In this document: positions 6,191 to 7,464 of the stretch, piece after piece
Position numbering within the stretch: position 1 is the stretch's first letter
Layout of the letters: each line of letters begins with the position of its first letter
Source of the DNA: Alphaproteobacteria bacterium UBA2903
GTDB lineage: Bacteria; Pseudomonadota; Alphaproteobacteria; CAAGCB01; CAG-977
Direction of reading: 5' to 3'
Length of the DNA stretch: 7,464 nucleotides
Assembly (NCBI GenBank): GCA_002349565.1
Contig: DEDN01000035.1
Location: 138,816-146,279, forward strand
Notes under the pieces: generated by a model
Database searches by the model: none
What the model saw: only the letters and a program-made list of their open reading frames with translations
Told to the model about the DNA's origin: nothing
Made by a program: the position numbers and the translations under genes

Positions 6191-6220
6191 TTCGGTGCGG
6201 GAAGATATTCCCGCACCGAA
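6191..6220 (-). terminator. Strong intrinsic terminator between the coiled-coil gene and the HD gene
   Basis: TTCGGTGCGGGAA (6191-6203) pairs perfectly over 13 bases with 6208-6220 around a four-base loop. On the - strand the stem is followed by CTTTTATTTT. It starts 4 bp after the stop of the coiled-coil gene and ends 20 bp before the HD start, so it would cut expression of the HD-DUF429 pair unless it is read through. Confidence 0.9.
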
Positions 6221-6224
6221 AGTG

Positions 6225-6461
6225 TTATTTTTTCTTTTTCAGTTCTTCAGCCACGGCTTTGTTGAAATCTTTTTGCAGCTGATCCATTTTCTTGCGCTTT
6301 TCGTTCATTTTCTTCGTATAATCATCAAGCTTCTTTTGCGAATTCTGCGCCTGTTTCATATAGTTGTCAAAGGTTCGTTTTTCCGAATCATACGGACGCT
6401 GAACGCTGTCGATTTCACGCTGTAAAGAATCCATATTTTTCTTGATTTGTTCACTTGTCAT
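6225..6461 (-). CDS. Small charged coiled-coil protein, function unknown
   Basis: A 78-residue protein that I do not recognise. Almost the whole length is predicted by eye to be one or two amphipathic helices: MTSEQIKKNMDSLQREIDS, then a short break near RPYDSEKRT (22-30), then a Lys/Glu/Gln-rich helix ending AEELKKKK. There is no signal peptide, membrane segment or Cys. It could be a structural, chaperone-like or nucleic-acid-associated small protein. The ATG at 6461 is preferred because AGGAG lies 7 bp upstream. A longer frame to 6620 exists, but its extra 53 residues run through palindromic regulatory DNA and the structured element and have no start signal. It is followed directly by a terminator and then, in the same direction, by the HD and DUF429 genes. 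Upstream lie two CGTATATAC sites and a structured leader-like element. Confidence 0.75.
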   Translation of the reverse strand: MTSEQIKKNMDSLQREIDSVQRPYDSEKRTFDNYMKQAQNSQKKLDDYTKKMNEKRKKMDQLQKDFNKAVAEELKKKK

Positions 6462-6503
6462 TTTTTTACTCCTATTAAAGTTAACGACAAAAACAAGATA
6501 ATC

Positions 6504-6548
6504 CGTATATACGTCAAAATATGTCATATTAAATTTCTTCGTATATAC
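6504..6548. promoter_or_regulatory. Paired CGTATATACG palindromes upstream of the coiled-coil gene
   Basis: A perfect 10-bp palindrome CGTATATACG lies at 6504-6513, and nine of its ten bases recur at 6540-6548, start-to-start distance 36 bp. The DNA between and around them is A/T-rich, with TTGACG on the - strand next to the first site. Together they look like the promoter/operator zone of the - strand gene starting at 6461. I cannot fix a -10/-35 pair with normal spacing. Confidence 0.4.
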
Positions 6549-6551
6549 AAA

Positions 6552-6571
6552 GCCCGCCTTAAAAGGCGGGC
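6552..6571 (-). terminator. GC-rich hairpin at the 3' end of the structured element
   Basis: GCCCGCCTT (6552-6560) pairs with AAGGCGGGC (6563-6571), effectively seven GC pairs with a TTAAAA loop. On the - strand it is followed by TTTGTATAT, a short U-rich tail. It would end transcripts coming from the structured element. Its 6567-6571 half is also part of a competing 10-bp pairing with 6637-6646. Confidence 0.65.
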
Positions 6572-6719
6572 GGATGTTCAAACACCGTTTATCTATGGAC
6601 GGCACAGCGGTTTCGCGCATAGCCTTATAACGCCGTCATCCGCCCGTTCGGGACAGATTTGCGGCGTATAATTTGTTAGTCGCCATACACAATGCGACAT
6701 AGATAAAAGGGTGTTTGAA
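6552..6719 (-). ncRNA. Candidate structured RNA or leader element with pseudoknot/antiterminator-like pairing
   Basis: Seen pairings: P1, TTCAAACACC (6577-6586) and TTTATCTATG (6588-6597) with CATAGATAAA (6698-6707) and GGTGTTTGAA (6710-6719), 20 pairs with a one-versus-two base bulge; P2, GACGGC (6598-6603) with GCCGTC (6632-6637), stacked on P1; CGGGCGGATG (6567-6576) with CATCCGCCCG (6637-6646), which joins a region outside P1 to a loop inside it; GGCG (6663-6666) with CGCC (6681-6684); and the terminator hairpin 6552-6571. The strand is chosen from the terminator's U-rich side. No convincing ORF explains it. It could be an independent small RNA, an attenuator/riboswitch leader for the coiled-coil gene, or an interspersed repeat with terminal inverted repeats. 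I do not match it to a named RNA family. Confidence 0.5.
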
Positions 6720-6752
6720 GCCCTATGCCTTTCAACAAAGCATATCTGATTT

Positions 6753-6953
6753 TTAACCAACTTTTTTCATAAAGCAAATTAAATTTATCAATGGGATTAC
6801 AAGAGGAAAAATAAGAGTCAGCAAAAGTGGCAGGATACGCAATTCGTAATACGAACGCTTGCCGGTGAACTCTGCGAGGCATTTGCCGACGGCAAAGAGA
6901 AAAAAAACAGCAGTCGGGTTTTCATTTTTGCCGTTCGTCCGCCGGACAGTTTT
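6753..6953 (-). pseudogene. Relic of a small membrane protein
   Basis: A 66-codon open frame on the - strand, without any ATG, GTG or TTG start near its beginning, reads like a real membrane protein: a hydrophobic segment TAVFFLFAVGKCLAEF, then a polar GKRSYYELR, then a long hydrophobic stretch from LRILPLLLTLIFPL to PLINLICF, ending in basic MKKVG. A neighbouring frame starts with ATG at 6957 (MKNCPADERQK) and stops at 6922-6924. Loss of one A from the run of five at their junction would join the two into a small two-helix protein. It is therefore best described as a frameshifted or start-less remnant. I do not recognise the family, and no clear ribosome binding site is seen. Chance hydrophobicity from T-rich DNA cannot be excluded. 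Confidence 0.35.
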
Positions 6954-6993
6954 TCATTGCTAAAAAACCGTTCTTGTTTTACTTTTAATCACA

Positions 6994-7022
6994 GAGGGAA
7001 TAGTCCATAAAATTATTCTCTC
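6994..7022 (+). repeat. Hairpin-forming inverted repeat
   Basis: GAGGGAATA (6994-7002) pairs with TATTCTCTC (7014-7022) with one G-U pair when read as + strand RNA. It lies in the gene-free stretch 6958-7317, where I see only short repeats and hairpins. Confidence 0.35.
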
Positions 7023-7063
7023 ATCGGAAATCTTCGGAATATTTCGGCAAAGGTTTTTATTCT

Positions 7064-7081
7064 GTTACCTCGCTGTTACCT
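7064..7081 (+). repeat. Second GTTACCT pair; candidate att or arm site
   Basis: GTTACCTCGCTGTTACCT: two GTTACCT copies 11 bp apart, same orientation and spacing as the block at 3413-3430 with 16 of 18 bases shared. With that block it brackets the int-DUF429-HD-coiled-coil segment of about 3.65 kb. It lies about 240 bp beyond the stop of the second integrase. Confidence 0.5.
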
Positions 7082-7105
7082 GCCGCCGTTTTCGATAATA
7101 TCAAG

Positions 7106-7133
7106 AAACATCAAAAACATCGTTTTTATGTTT
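7106..7133. repeat. A/T-rich hairpin
   Basis: AAACAT (7106-7111) and AAAAAC (7113-7118) pair with GTTTTT (7122-7127) and ATGTTT (7128-7133), 12 pairs with one bulged base and a three-base loop. Role unknown; it lies 25 bp after the GTTACCT pair and could be part of a recombination site or a weak terminator. Confidence 0.4.
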
Positions 7134-7270
7134 CACTTCAACAGGTTGTAAAATACCATCAAAATCTTAAACCCGTTGTCATACGAAAAGGCTGTCCTGC
7201 CCAAAGACCGCTCTCAATAAAATCAAGCAATTACGGCGGGGCGGAAAAAGCGTTTTTTTCGTTTTGTCGG

Positions 7271-7310
7271 ACAAACGGGGTATCCTGCACAGACAAAACA
7301 CCCCGTTTGT
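7271..7310 (-). terminator. Strong inverted repeat behind the second integrase gene
   Basis: ACAAACGGGGT (7271-7281) pairs perfectly over 11 bases with 7300-7310 around an 18-base loop. On the - strand it begins 8 bp after the integrase stop, the usual place for a terminator. No U-run follows directly, so it may act as a 3'-end stabiliser or factor-assisted terminator. CACAG (7288-7292) and CTGTG (7313-7317) offer a competing pairing. Confidence 0.5.
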
Positions 7311-7317
7311 TCCTGTG

Positions 7318-7464
7318 TCATATTCCCATCAATTCCGCGATCTTTTCGCTGACGATATTCGCGGCTTGAATGACCGGTTTCAGCGACAAGTGTGTGTAGC
7401 GGTGCGTGATCGAATTGATGCTGTGTCCCGGCATGCCCGCGATGATGTTATCCGAATATCCCGT
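7318..7464 (-). CDS. Second tyrosine recombinase/integrase, C-terminal end only
   Basis: The last 48 residues of an integrase whose gene runs in from the right edge on the - strand; the start lies outside the window. Seen: PGHSINSITHRYTHLS, holding the catalytic His of the GH box and the nucleophilic Tyr in RYTHL, followed by the usual C-terminal helix PVIQAANIVSEKIAELMGI and a TGA stop at 7318-7320. Aligned by hand without gaps to residues 263-309 of the integrase at 3453-4511, 19 of 47 positions are identical, so they belong to the same broad family but are clearly different proteins. It ends at the point where the other integrase continues with a 43-residue tail. Pro replaces the more usual Leu before the GH. 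Whether the rest of the active site is intact cannot be seen. It faces the first integrase, with the cargo genes between them. Confidence 0.85.
   Translation of the reverse strand, partial: TGYSDNIIAGMPGHSINSITHRYTHLSLKPVIQAANIVSEKIAELMGI

Noticed and set aside
6462..6620. 53-residue N-terminal extension of the coiled-coil protein
   Set aside because: It runs through palindromic, A/T-rich and hairpin DNA, has no ribosome binding site, and the ATG at 6461 has AGGAG at proper spacing.
6577..6719. Small non-autonomous transposon with 20-bp terminal inverted repeats
   Set aside because: No target-site duplication next to the arms, and the crossing pairing and terminator fit a structured RNA better; not fully excluded.
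6676..6882. 68-codon ORF on the - strand
   Set aside because: Its 3' end lies in the structured element and it overlaps the better membrane-protein frame; no start signal.

Overview
The window is accessory DNA, most likely from a Gram-negative bacterium. The integrases (arm-domain type, with a DUF4102-like N-terminus) and the EcoEI-like HsdR are common in Proteobacteria, and the base composition is moderate. An alphaproteobacterium or another uncultured, gut-type lineage would fit, but nothing seen here fixes the taxon. There is no housekeeping gene, tRNA, rRNA or CRISPR array.

Left part, + strand (1-3197): the 3' two thirds of a type I restriction subunit gene (hsdR, EcoEI-type) enters from the left edge. 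It is followed by a complete DUF4143/AAA_14 ATPase with a nuclease-like C-terminus. The 96-bp gap between them holds a 23-bp sequence repeated in tandem at 32-bp spacing, which carries promoter-like elements.

Middle (3198-4894): a 255-bp gap with an inverted repeat reaching into the integrase start, and paired GTTACCT repeats, leads into a tyrosine integrase gene on the + strand. The integrase has an arm domain, a core-binding domain and the HxxR/H/Y half of the active site. The roughly 100 residues that normally carry the first catalytic Arg are missing. Downstream is a 383-bp gene-free stretch full of inverted repeats and helically phased GAATAC motifs.

Right part, mostly - strand (4895-7317): read right to left there is a degraded membrane-protein ORF, a strongly structured ~170-nt element with a terminator hairpin, a 78-aa coiled-coil protein, another terminator, then an overlapping gene pair: a YfdR/YfbR-like HD phosphohydrolase and a DUF429 predicted RNase H-fold nuclease. 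The DUF429 gene carries two in-frame tandem duplications, one of them in its active-site strand. These genes look more A/T-rich than hsdR and the integrase.

Right edge: the last 48 codons of a second tyrosine integrase enter from the right on the - strand. It is related to the first integrase (19 identities over 47 ungapped residues by hand), and has a strong inverted repeat behind its stop.

As a whole this looks like a defence or integration island. There is a restriction locus, an ATPase, and a small cargo block (structured RNA, coiled-coil protein, HD hydrolase, RNase H-like protein) between an internally deleted integrase and a second integrase. The GTTACCT pairs at 3413-3430 and 7064-7081 bracket the int-cargo segment and may be recombinase sites. 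The most unusual signals are the pseudoknot/antiterminator-like RNA element at 6552-6719, the deleted integrase core and the duplicated strand in the DUF429 gene.
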